Assembly (NCBI GenBank): GCA_001464335.1 | Contig: LNEV01000014.1 | Location: forward strand, 181,522 to 245,521 | DNA length: 64,000 nucleotides | Direction of reading: 5' to 3' | Origin: Rhizobiales bacterium Ga0077545 | Lineage (GTDB): Bacteria; Pseudomonadota; Alphaproteobacteria; Rhizobiales; Methylopilaceae | In this document: in pieces, positions 56,747 through 64,000 of the stretch | Layout: every line of letters starts with the position of its first letter | Numbering within the stretch: the stretch's first letter is position 1 | Notes under the pieces: model-generated | What the model was told of the DNA's origin: nothing | Database searches by the model: none | The model's input: the letters and a program-made list of their open reading frames with translations, nothing else | Made by a program: the position numbers and the translations under genes

Positions 56747-57442
56747 TCAGCGTAGAACGTCCAGTTTCAATGTCTCGTGTTCCGACCGGATCTGGACCGG
56801 CTGGCCGGAATAGGTCGAGTCGATGGACTCGGCCGTCAGGTAAGACGAATCGATGGCAAGAAACTCCGCCTCGAGCTTGCGGCAGAAGATGCGCGCCTTG
56901 GCATTGCCCTGCGCGCCGGCAATCGCCCGCCCGCGCAACGCGCCGTAAATGTGGATCGAGCCTCCGGCGACGACTTCCGCGCCGGACGCAATCGATCCGG
57001 TGACGGTGACATCACCGTCCGCGAAAATCACGCTCTGGCCGGAGCGCACGCTCTCGACGAGAAGCGAGGACGTATCGGAGGGCTTGGGTTGCGCGGCCTT
57101 GGGCTTTCCGGGCGCGCTGATGTCCGCGCTCTGGCGCCCGCCGCTGAGAACGGGCGGCAGGCCGGGCGCGAGAATGGAATCGCGCGCGCCTTCGAAACCC
57201 ATGACGCGGATGCCGGTTTTTTCGAGCGCCGACACGAGCGTCATCAGTTCGCGCTCGTTGATCGAGAGATCGCAGATGTCCAGAACGATCGGCCGGGTCG
57301 TGAAGAAGCCGGGCGAACGCTGGCCAAGCTCCGCAAGCGACTGGAGCCACAGGTCAAGCGGGTCCACCGGCTGGAGAACCATCGCCAGATAGGACTTGCC
57401 GCGAAACCGCGGAGACGGGGCTGTTTTGGCAGACGCAACCAA
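56747..57442 (-). CDS. minC: Septum site-determining protein MinC
   Basis: This 231-aa FtsZ-assembly inhibitor has an N-terminal domain (about 15-110), a proline-rich linker, and the C-terminal beta-helix domain with the repeated glycine pattern DVTVTGSIASGAEVVAGG and SIHIYGALRGRAIAGAQG. The likely start is TTG at 57442, giving MVASAKTAP and preceded by AAGGA; no ATG is well placed until residue 21. A CtrA box lies 45 bases upstream. Confidence 0.92.
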   Translation of the reverse strand: MVASAKTAPSPRFRGKSYLAMVLQPVDPLDLWLQSLAELGQRSPGFFTTRPIVLDICDLSINERELMTLVSALEKTGIRVMGFEGARDSILAPGLPPVLSGGRQSADISAPGKPKAAQPKPSDTSSLLVESVRSGQSVIFADGDVTVTGSIASGAEVVAGGSIHIYGALRGRAIAGAQGNAKARIFCRKLEAEFLAIDSSYLTAESIDSTYSGQPVQIRSEHETLKLDVLR

Positions 57443-57487
57443 CGCTCAGATCCTTAACAAAGGATGACCGATTAGCTGCCGCTTCGG

Positions 57488-57503
57488 TTAATGACAGGTT
57501 AAC
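57488..57503. promoter_or_regulatory. CtrA-binding box upstream of minCDE
   Basis: TTAA (57488-57491), seven bases, then TTAAC (57499-57503) is a perfect match to the CtrA consensus TTAA-N7-TTAAC. It lies 45 bases upstream of the minC start, a distance suited to direct control. CtrA regulation of minCDE is known in Sinorhizobium. The same region is also upstream of the divergent DUF533 gene (142 bases away). Confidence 0.75.
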
Positions 57504-57644
57504 GACCGGCAACTTCTGCCGGGTTGCGGACGGCCCCATGTCACGCGGTGGACACCTGATCGTGTGCACAAAGCTGGCCCTAAAGGGCATTTCTGCCACA
57601 ATTGCACGGCGTGTTGCGCGCGTTTTTCCTCGGAGACTTCAAGA

Positions 57645-58385
57645 ATGTTCGACGCCAAAAGCCTGCTGGACCAGTTTCTGGGTGGAGGAAATCAGCGCGG
57701 TGCCGCCGGAGGGCAGCCCGGCCAGAGACAAGGCGGGACGGGCTTTGACCTGTCGCAGATCGGCAATCAGCTCGGGGGCCTTGGCGGCCTCGGCGGCGGC
57801 GCCCTCGCGGGCGGTCTTGCGACGCTTCTTCTAAGCTCGAAGAAAGGCCGCAAACTCGGCGGCTCGGCGCTGCAGATCGGTGGCATGGCCGTGGTCGGCG
57901 CGCTCGCCTATCGTGCTTACCAGAATTACCAGGCGGGCAAGCAGCCGGCCGTTTCCGGAGCCCCGGTGCCGGCTTTGCCCGCCCCCGAAGGCACGCCCTT
58001 CAACCCCACGTCGGAAGCCGACCAGCAGCTTCTCGGGCTCAATCTTCTTCGCGCGATGATCGCCGCCGCCAAGGCCGACGGCCATGTCGATGCCGAGGAG
58101 CAGGCCAACATCTTCGCGCAGCTTGACCGCCTCGCCCTCGACAGCGAAGCCAAGGCTTTCGTCATCGACGAACTGCGCGCCCCGCTCGATGTGGATGCCG
58201 TCGCCCGCGCCGCCCGCACACCCGAAGAAGCCGCCGAAATCTACACCGCCTCGCTGCTCGCGATCGACGTCGACAACCCGGCCGAACGCGGCTATCTCGC
58301 GCTGCTCGCCGCCCGCCTCAATCTGGAGGACGCGCTCGTCGAGCATCTGCACCGGACGGTCGAAGGCGCAACCCAGCCCGCGTAA
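57645..58385 (+). CDS. DUF533/TerB-like inner-membrane-associated protein
   Basis: This 246-aa protein begins with a polar lead (MFDAKSLLDQFLGGG), then a glycine- and alanine-rich segment (about 45-95) with LGGLGGLGGGALAGGLATLL and one more hydrophobic stretch. It ends in a helical TerB-like domain (about 130-240) with LLRAMIAAAKADGHVDAEEQ, whose acidic pattern is typical of DUF533 and tellurite-resistance TerB folds. Function is unknown. GGAG before ATG 57645 supports the start; the longer frame upstream is unneeded. The 58386-58670 gap is covered by the hairpin and promoter entries. Confidence 0.88.
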   Translation: MFDAKSLLDQFLGGGNQRGAAGGQPGQRQGGTGFDLSQIGNQLGGLGGLGGGALAGGLATLLLSSKKGRKLGGSALQIGGMAVVGALAYRAYQNYQAGKQPAVSGAPVPALPAPEGTPFNPTSEADQQLLGLNLLRAMIAAAKADGHVDAEEQANIFAQLDRLALDSEAKAFVIDELRAPLDVDAVARAARTPEEAAEIYTASLLAIDVDNPAERGYLALLAARLNLEDALVEHLHRTVEGATQPA

Positions 58386-58408
58386 GACGATCCGCACCCG
58401 CTTTGCCT

Positions 58409-58439
58409 GCGATGACGCTTCGTCGAGAAGCGTCATCGC
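58409..58439. repeat. 13-bp perfect hairpin after the DUF533 gene
   Basis: GCGATGACGCTTC (58409-58421) pairs with GAAGCGTCATCGC (58427-58439) around GTCGA. It is 24 bases after the stop codon. No T-run follows, so it may be a weak terminator or a message-stabilising structure. Confidence 0.7.
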
Positions 58440-58534
58440 CGCGCGCGGGAGGCGAACCCAGCGAATTGTTCCGCCGCGCGTTCGCGATAGCCCCGTACGG
58501 CCCGCACAAACCGTGCATGGCCATTAATCGGTCG

Positions 58535-58559
58535 GGAACCAAACCCTGTCATAGAGGTT
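58535..58559 (+). promoter_or_regulatory. EcfG-type general stress promoter for the NAGGN operon
   Basis: GGAAC (58535-58539), 16 bases, then GGTT (58556-58559) fits the alphaproteobacterial EcfG sigma promoter (GGAAC-N16/17-CGTT) with one mismatch in the -10 element. It lies about 110 bases upstream of the first NAGGN gene. Osmoprotectant genes are natural targets of this stress response. A CCCGCAA/TTGCGGG hairpin (58573-58592) lies in the predicted leader. Confidence 0.7.
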
Positions 58560-58670
58560 AAGGATATGGGTGCCCGCAAGGCCTTTTGCGGGAGCGACAC
58601 CGCATGACTTCATTCAACGGAGCATTTTTCGCGAGCGGCAATCGCGATTTACGAACGAGGAGTTCTGCCT

Positions 58671-60443
58671 ATGTGCGGCCTATGTGGCGAAGTAAGTTTC
58701 AACGACCGGCCCGTATCGCCTGCGGCAGTTTCCCGGATGACCGGCGTCCTGACGCCACGAGGTCCCGATTCCGAAGGCATTCTCTTGCGCGGCCGATGGG
58801 CCCTCGGGCACCGCCGCCTCCAGATCATCGATCTTTCGGCACGCTCCGAACAGCCCATGAACGATCCGGAGATCGGGATCAGCGGCGTGTTCAACGGCTG
58901 TATCTACAATTACCGCGAATTGCGCGCGGAGCTCGAAGGGCTCGGATATCGCTTCTTTTCCGAAGGCGATACGGAAATCGTTCTGAAAGCCTATCACGCC
59001 TGGGGCGAGAATTTCGCCGCGCGGCTGACCGGCATGTTCGCGATTGCACTTGTCGAACGCGATACGGGACGCTTGATCCTTGTGCGCGACAGGCTGGGCA
59101 TCAAGCCGCTTTATCTTGCACAAACGCCGGACGGCTTGCGCTTTGCATCCTCGCTTCCGGCGCTGCTCGCAGGCGGCGATGTCGACACCGCGATCGATCA
59201 CGTCGCGTTCCAGTTCTACATGACGTTTCACGCGGTCGTTCCGCCGCCCCATACGATTCTCAAGGGCGTGCAGAAGCTGCCGCCCGCGACGGTGCGCACC
59301 ATCGAAGCGGACGGGAAAAGCCGCGACCACGTCTACTGGAATCTCAGCTTCGAGCGCTCGAGCGCGGACGCCGCGCGGTCCGCAGAGGAATGGCGCGACA
59401 TGCTCGACGCTTCGCTGACCGAAGCCGTGCGCCGGCGCATGATCGCGGATGTGCCGGTCGGCGTGCTGCTGTCCGGCGGCGTCGATTCCAGCCTCATCGT
59501 CGGGCTGCTCAACAGGCTCGGCCAGACGGGCCTCAAAACCTTCTCGATCGGCTTCGAAGCAGCCAATCAGGAATCGGGCGACGAATTCGTCTACTCCGAT
59601 CTCATCGCCGAGCATTTTGCCACCGACCATACGAAGATTTTCGTTCCGTCGAAGAATCTTCTGGATGCGCTGCCGCGCGCGATCGGCGCGATGTCGGAGC
59701 CGATGGTCTCCTACGACAATGTGGCGTTCTTCCTCTTGTCGCAGGAAGTGTCGAAGCATGTGAAGGTCGTCCAGAGCGGACAGGGCGCGGACGAGGTCTT
59801 CGGCGGCTATCACTGGTATCCGCCGCTCGCCAATTCCAACGATCCGGTTTCGGATTACGCGCGCGCGTTTTTCGATCGGGACCATGCGCGCTTTACCAGC
59901 CATGTTGCGCCGCATCTGGCGAACGGCGATGCCGCGCGCGCCTTCGTCCAAGAGCATTTTGCGCGCAAGGGTGCCGACGATTCCGTCGACAAGGCCCTTC
60001 GCATCGACACGGAAGTGATGCTGATCGACGATCCGGTGAAACGCGTCGACAACATGACGATGGCCTTCGGGCTCGAAGCGCGCGTGCCGTTCCTCGATCA
60101 CGACCTTGTGGAACTGGCCGCCCGCATCCCGTCACAACACAAACTGAAAGACGGCGGAAAGGGCATTCTGAAGGATGTCGCGCGCCGGGTCATCCCGGCC
60201 GAAGTCATCGACCGGCCGAAAGGCTATTTTCCGGTCCCCGCTCTCAAATATCTTGAGGGCCCCTATCTCGAACTCGCCCGCGACGCCCTTACATCGCGCG
60301 CGGCCCGCGAGCGCGGCCTTTTCCGTCCGGACTATCTCGAGGCGCTGTTCGCGAACCCGCATGAGCACATCACGCCGCTGCGCGGTTCGGAGCTTTGGCA
60401 GACAGCATTGCTCGAACTGTGGCTTCAGGAAAACAACATCTGA
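58671..60443 (+). CDS. asnO: N-acetylglutaminylglutamine amidotransferase (AsnO-like)
   Basis: This 590-aa enzyme of the asparagine-synthase family helps make the osmolyte N-acetylglutaminylglutamine amide. The N-terminal glutamine amidotransferase domain uses Cys2 (MCGLCGEVSF); the synthetase domain has the PPi-loop LSGGVDSSLIVGLLN (about 268-282) and GQGADEVFGGYHWYP. It is the first of three tightly placed genes diagnostic of the NAGGN pathway. A GAGGAG site at 58657-58662 sets ATG 58671. Confidence 0.94.
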   Translation: MCGLCGEVSFNDRPVSPAAVSRMTGVLTPRGPDSEGILLRGRWALGHRRLQIIDLSARSEQPMNDPEIGISGVFNGCIYNYRELRAELEGLGYRFFSEGDTEIVLKAYHAWGENFAARLTGMFAIALVERDTGRLILVRDRLGIKPLYLAQTPDGLRFASSLPALLAGGDVDTAIDHVAFQFYMTFHAVVPPPHTILKGVQKLPPATVRTIEADGKSRDHVYWNLSFERSSADAARSAEEWRDMLDASLTEAVRRRMIADVPVGVLLSGGVDSSLIVGLLNRLGQTGLKTFSIGFEAANQESGDEFVYSDLIAEHFATDHTKIFVPSKNLLDALPRAIGAMSEPMVSYDNVAFFLLSQEVSKHVKVVQSGQGADEVFGGYHWYPPLANSNDPVSDYARAFFDRDHARFTSHVAPHLANGDAARAFVQEHFARKGADDSVDKALRIDTEVMLIDDPVKRVDNMTMAFGLEARVPFLDHDLVELAARIPSQHKLKDGGKGILKDVARRVIPAEVIDRPKGYFPVPALKYLEGPYLELARDALTSRAARERGLFRPDYLEALFANPHEHITPLRGSELWQTALLELWLQENNI

Positions 60444-60457
60444 ACGGGAGGGCTGTC

Positions 60458-62224
60458 ATGGCATACGGAGACATCACCCCGCGCTCTCGCAAGAGCTTCA
60501 TGCGGGCCGTGCTCGCGCATCGCGTCCAGCGACAGGGAGGCCAGACGTCCCGTACGGACGAGGGCAACACGGAAGCCAGCATTCAGTGCGGGTGGGGGCG
60601 GCTTCTGTTCGCGCCGACCTTCGAGACGCCGGCGGCCCTCGCGGCCGCCATACGTGAGGAAACGCGCGATCAACGCGACATCGCGATCTACATCAGCGAT
60701 CCCCATGTCGTCGTGGCGGCGGCTCCGCAGGAACTTTTCCTCGACCCCTCGCACACATTCCGCCTCGATCTGGCCGTCTATCGCCAATCCCGGCAGGGAC
60801 CGCGCGGTTTCGTCATTCGCAGGCTCTCGTCGACGGAGGACGCGGAAGCCGTAAACCGTATTTACATGTACCGCCACATGGTTCCCGTCGCTCCCGAATT
60901 CTTCCTCTCGCCCGACCGCAATTCGCGCGCGCTGATCCATCTCGTCGCCGAGGATGTGGACACCGGAAAGGTGATCGGAACGGTCACGGGTGTCGATCAT
61001 TCTCACATCGACGGCGTCGAGGCCGGCGCATCGCTGTGGTGTCTGGCGGTCGACCCGCAGGCAACGCGGCCGGGTGTCGGTGAAATGCTGGTTCGCCACC
61101 TTGCCGGGCATTTCCAGGCAAAAGGCGCGCCCTGGCTCGATCTGTCCGTGCTGCACGACAACGCGCAGGCGATCGCTCTTTACGAGAAGCTCGGATTCGT
61201 CCGCATTCCCTTCTTCTCGGTCAAACGAAAGAACCCGATCAACGAGCGCCTTTTCGTCGGTCCCCCGCCGGAAGAAGAACGGCTCAATCCGTATGCACGG
61301 ATCATCGTCGATGAAGCCCGCCGCCGGGGTATCATGGTTGAGCTGACGCTTCCGGAAGCCGGATATTTCCGGCTGACGCATGGTGGCCGCTCGATCCATT
61401 GCCGCGAAAGCCTCAGCGAACTGACGTCTGCGGTCGCGATGTCCATTTGCGACGACAAATCGGTGACGCGGGAGGTCGTGTCGGCCGCCGGCGTGCGCGT
61501 GCCCGCGCAAACGGACGCCGAGGATATGGGCGAACTTGAAAACTTCCTCGCACGGTATGAAAAGGTCGTCGTCAAGCCGGCGCGCGGCGAGCAGGGGCTG
61601 GGCGTCTCGGCGGGGCTGGACGATTTCGATCAGGTTGTCGCCGCCATCGCCCGGGCCAAGCAGATCTGCGACCGCGTTCTGGTCGAAGAGCATATCGAGG
61701 GTGAGGATTTGCGTCTGGTCATCATCGACTACCAGCTTGCCGCGGCCGCCATGCGCCGCCCCGCGCGCATCGTCGGCGACGGCGTGTCGAGCGTCGGCCA
61801 GCTCATCGAACGGCAGAGCCGGCGTCGCGCCGCGGCGACGGGCGGAGAATCGCGCATTCCGGTGGACGCGGAGACGGAACGCTGTGTGGCCAGTGCCGGC
61901 TTCGACATGGACGGCATCCCGGACGCAGGCCATGAATTCGCCGTCCGCAAGACCGCCAATCTGCATACGGGCGGCACCATCCACGATGTCACCGATGTGG
62001 TTCATCCCGCGCTCAAGGCGGCCGCAATCGAGGTGGCCCGGGCGATCTCCATTCCCGTTACGGGCGTCGACTTTATGGTCAAGGATCCGACCGAGCCCGA
62101 TTATGCCTTCATCGAAGCCAACGAACGGCCGGGTCTTGCCAATCACGAACCGCAGCCGACCGCGCAACGCTTCGTCGACCTTCTGTTTCCCGATACGCGA
62201 CGCGCTTTGCATCGGGTGATGTGA
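60458..62224 (+). CDS. ngg: N-acetylglutaminylglutamine synthetase (GNAT + ATP-grasp)
   Basis: This 588-aa fused enzyme has an N-terminal acetyltransferase region (about 110-280), with WCLAVDPQATRPGVGEMLVR and AIALYEKLGFVR, and a C-terminal ATP-grasp ligase region (about 310-580) with KPARGEQGLGVSAGLDDF and EEHIEGEDLRLVIIDYQLA. It acetylates glutamine and joins a second glutamine, giving the dipeptide that the upstream enzyme amidates. GGGAGGG before ATG 60458 supports the start. The fused form and the position between the other two genes are the defining features of this system. Confidence 0.94.
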   Translation: MAYGDITPRSRKSFMRAVLAHRVQRQGGQTSRTDEGNTEASIQCGWGRLLFAPTFETPAALAAAIREETRDQRDIAIYISDPHVVVAAAPQELFLDPSHTFRLDLAVYRQSRQGPRGFVIRRLSSTEDAEAVNRIYMYRHMVPVAPEFFLSPDRNSRALIHLVAEDVDTGKVIGTVTGVDHSHIDGVEAGASLWCLAVDPQATRPGVGEMLVRHLAGHFQAKGAPWLDLSVLHDNAQAIALYEKLGFVRIPFFSVKRKNPINERLFVGPPPEEERLNPYARIIVDEARRRGIMVELTLPEAGYFRLTHGGRSIHCRESLSELTSAVAMSICDDKSVTREVVSAAGVRVPAQTDAEDMGELENFLARYEKVVVKPARGEQGLGVSAGLDDFDQVVAAIARAKQICDRVLVEEHIEGEDLRLVIIDYQLAAAAMRRPARIVGDGVSSVGQLIERQSRRRAAATGGESRIPVDAETERCVASAGFDMDGIPDAGHEFAVRKTANLHTGGTIHDVTDVVHPALKAAAIEVARAISIPVTGVDFMVKDPTEPDYAFIEANERPGLANHEPQPTAQRFVDLLFPDTRRALHRVM

Positions 62225-62227
62225 TCC

Positions 62228-63373
62228 ATGCAGTCCTTCACGATTGACGTCGATTACCTCGCCGATGTTCTGAAACGCCTGCTCGCCGTGCCCAGCCCAA
62301 GCGGATATACGGACAACATCGTCCGCGTCTGCTGCGCCGAGCTTGAAGCTCTCGGTGTTCCGTTCGAGATCACGCGGCGCGGTGCCATACGCGCTCTGTT
62401 GCGTGGCGGCCAGCGCCGTCCGGCGCGCGCGCTCGTTGCGCATGTCGACACGCTCGGCGCGCAGGTGCGCGAGTTGAAAGAAAATGGACGCCTCGGGCTG
62501 GTTTCGATCGGCACGTGGTCCGCGCGCTTTGCGGAGGGGGCGCGCTGCACCCTGTTCACAGACCACGGAAGCTATCGCGGGACGATCCTGCCGCTGAAGG
62601 CCTCGGGCCATACCTTTGGTGACGATGTCGATACGCAGCCGGTCGGATGGCAGCACGTCGAGATGCGGATCGATGCCTATGTGCGCGGCCCGCGGGATCT
62701 GGCGCGGCTTGGGATCATGGTCGGCGACATCATCGCCATCGACCCGCAGCCGGAATTCCTCGACAACGGCTTCATCGTCTCGCGCCACCTCGACGACAAG
62801 GCCGGCGTCGCCATCCTGTTCGCCGCGCTCAAGGCGCTCCGGGAAAGCAAGGCCGCGCTTCCCGTCGACACCTATTTCGTGCTGTCGATCACCGAAGAGG
62901 TCGGCGTCGGCGCTGCGGCCGTACTGACCGGCGATGTTGCATCCATGATTTCCGTCGACAACGGCACCACCGCCCCCGGACAGAACAGCAGCGAGACCGG
63001 GGTGACGATCGCAATGGCCGATATGGGCGGCCCGTTCGACTATCACCTCACCCGCAAGCTCATCCGTCTGTGCGTGGAGCACGACATCCGCCACCAGACG
63101 GATGTGTTTCGCTATTACCGTTCGGACAGCGCCTCGGCGATCACGGCCGGGCATGATGTACGCACCGCGCTGATCGCGTTCGGCGTCGATGCCAGCCACG
63201 GCTATGAGCGCATCCACATGCATGCCTTGCGCTCCGCCGCCGAACTGGTCGCGACCTACGCAACGAGCGTGATCGAAATCGAACGGGACGCGGTGGATCT
63301 CGGCCCGCTGGCGGGGTTCACGGAGCAGCCCATGGAGGAAAGCCCCGACCGCCAGCGCGAGCCCGGGAGCTGA
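62228..63373 (+). CDS. NAGGN-system M42-family peptidase
   Basis: This 381-aa zinc aminopeptidase-like protein begins MQSFTIDVDYLADVLKRLL. It has the M42 metal motifs ALVAHVDTLGAQVREL, VSRHLDDKAGVAILFAAL, LSITEEVGVGAA and a late ASHGYERIHMHA. It always accompanies the two NAGGN enzymes and is thought to degrade or process the osmolyte when stress ends, though its exact substrate is not proven. It starts 3 nt after ngg. Confidence 0.93.
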   Translation: MQSFTIDVDYLADVLKRLLAVPSPSGYTDNIVRVCCAELEALGVPFEITRRGAIRALLRGGQRRPARALVAHVDTLGAQVRELKENGRLGLVSIGTWSARFAEGARCTLFTDHGSYRGTILPLKASGHTFGDDVDTQPVGWQHVEMRIDAYVRGPRDLARLGIMVGDIIAIDPQPEFLDNGFIVSRHLDDKAGVAILFAALKALRESKAALPVDTYFVLSITEEVGVGAAAVLTGDVASMISVDNGTTAPGQNSSETGVTIAMADMGGPFDYHLTRKLIRLCVEHDIRHQTDVFRYYRSDSASAITAGHDVRTALIAFGVDASHGYERIHMHALRSAAELVATYATSVIEIERDAVDLGPLAGFTEQPMEESPDRQREPGS

Positions 63374-63491
63374 GGCCGAGGCATTCCGATCCCTGGCACA
63401 GCCGGGAGCAGGCAGGCCGAGGACCGCGCCGCACCTGCGCTCCATTCCGATTGCCTGTGACGGGCGCTTTCGCTAATGATGGCGCCGCGTT

Positions 63492-63533
<42 letters not shown>

Positions 63534-63657
63534 TGATGTCAAGGGCGGCTGGTCTTTAAGTGATGACGAAAAGGAGTTCGTTTACAAAGGTTTGCGAGAA
63601 ACGCGAGTAGAGCTTCCAACTCACAGGTTTTCCGCGTAAGCACGGCGTAAGCAATAG

Positions 63658-63734
63658 GCACCCATAGCTCAGCTGGATAGAGCGCTACCCTCCGAAGGTA
63701 GAGGTCTCAGGTTCGAATCCTGATGGGTGCGCCA
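63658..63734 (+). tRNA. tRNA-Arg (anticodon CCG)
   Basis: This is a complete cloverleaf with encoded CCA. The acceptor arm is GCACCCA/TGGGTGC, the D arm has AGCTCAGCTGGATAGAGC, the anticodon stem is CTACC/GGTAG with loop CTCCGAA giving anticodon CCG, and the T arm is CAGG-TTCGAAT-CCTG. It reads CGG codons. A truncated copy lies just upstream, and a pair of GCGTAAGCA direct repeats (63634-63642, 63645-63653) stands immediately before it. Confidence 0.97.
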
Positions 63735-64000
63735 TCCCTGCCTTGATTGACTTCTGGGTCGAGCGACTGCTCCCCATTCGAAGCTACTCAGACTTACGTC
63801 ACAGTTTGGTCTGTGACGGCGGGGCGGAGTAGACCCACTCCAGTTTCCACAACTTTGAGCCGGGCTTGGAGCACGGACATCACCTGCGATGAGCTCCGAT
63901 ACTCGGCCTTCCCTGTATGGCCCAGTGCCAGCCCCGGCCGGCAGAGGCCTGCGCCTCATCGCGGCGGTGTATGTTCTGTGAACCGTTTACTTTCAAATCC
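63735..64000. other. Gene-free sequence after the tRNA at the right edge
   Basis: I see no credible gene here. The base composition is visibly less GC-rich than the genes to the left. The sequence follows the 3' end of a tRNA gene, the usual spot where integrative elements begin, so the next genes to the right may belong to an island. The short open frames on the minus strand are antisense to the tRNA and not real. Confidence 0.5.

Noticed and set aside
58566..58607. 13-residue leader peptide frame (MGARK...) in the NAGGN leader
   Set aside because: It starts almost at the predicted transcription start, has no ribosome site, and overlaps a hairpin; too short to judge.
63534..63657. Group I intron or split tRNA between the two tRNA-Arg copies
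   Set aside because: The downstream copy is a complete tRNA rather than a 3' half, and no intron core sequence is seen.
63669..63959. 96-codon minus-strand frame ending in a SNLRPLPSEG-like string
   Set aside because: This is the well-known false protein made by translating the antisense of a tRNA gene.

Overview
This is a GC-rich chromosomal segment from an alphaproteobacterium, most likely Hyphomicrobiales (Rhizobiales). The evidence is the NAGGN osmolyte trio, the ligase-associated repair cluster, a CtrA-type box before minCDE, an EcfG-type promoter, the large NrdA form and a rhizobial-style glycerol ABC binding protein. Genes are dense, with many 4-nt start/stop overlaps. No insertion sequence, prophage, CRISPR array or rRNA was seen.

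Layout. (1) 1-3.6 kb: the end of a glycerol ABC uptake locus (DUF2160 membrane protein, GlpV, then GlpK behind a terminator). (2) 3.6-10.2 kb: a cobalamin block. A riboswitch-controlled btuB and PduO-type adenosyltransferase face a methionine synthase split into two overlapping genes. (3) 10.2-12.3 kb: lrgAB and a 2-hydroxyacid dehydrogenase. (4) 12.3-21.5 kb: 2-hydroxyacid use. A TRAP transporter (dctPQM plus a 54-aa membrane protein) diverges from glcDEF-glcG-lldD. (5) 21.6-29.9 kb: a GNAT, an APC permease, and the four-gene ligase-associated DNA repair module (PdeM, DEXH helicase, exonuclease, ligase) interrupted by another GNAT. (6) 30-37.3 kb: a cytochrome c, a luciferase-like oxidoreductase, glpD, a 45-aa protein, an MHYT hybrid kinase, and an Rrf2 regulator with a thioredoxin-reductase-like flavoprotein. 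(7) 37.3-41.4 kb: nrdA-nrdB (class Ia) with a NrdR box and a CtrA-like box upstream. (8) 41.8-46.2 kb: an excalibur protein, HupE, an unassigned strongly folded region, and metE under a second cobalamin riboswitch. (9) 46.3-58.4 kb: FMN reductase, polA, an OFA-family transporter, a membrane acyltransferase, egtBD, minCDE and a DUF533 protein. (10) 58.5-63.4 kb: the NAGGN osmoprotectant operon. (11) 63.5-64 kb: a truncated and an intact tRNA-Arg(CCG), then gene-free sequence, possibly an island edge.

How it fits together. Vitamin B12 is the clearest regulatory theme. When B12 is present the riboswitches are expected to shut down its uptake (btuB) and the B12-independent synthase (metE), while the split MetH makes methionine. 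Glycerol use is spread over two loci (glpV/glpK and glpD). The TRAP, Glc and LldD genes together suggest uptake and oxidation of lactate or glycolate. Visible promoter motifs link minCDE, and possibly nrdAB, to cell-cycle control by CtrA, and the NAGGN genes to the general stress response.

No clearly new multi-gene system was found. The least explained parts are the folded region at 42.97-43.37 kb with the micro-ORF beside it, the 45-aa gene with palindromic upstream sites, and the duplicated tRNA-Arg.
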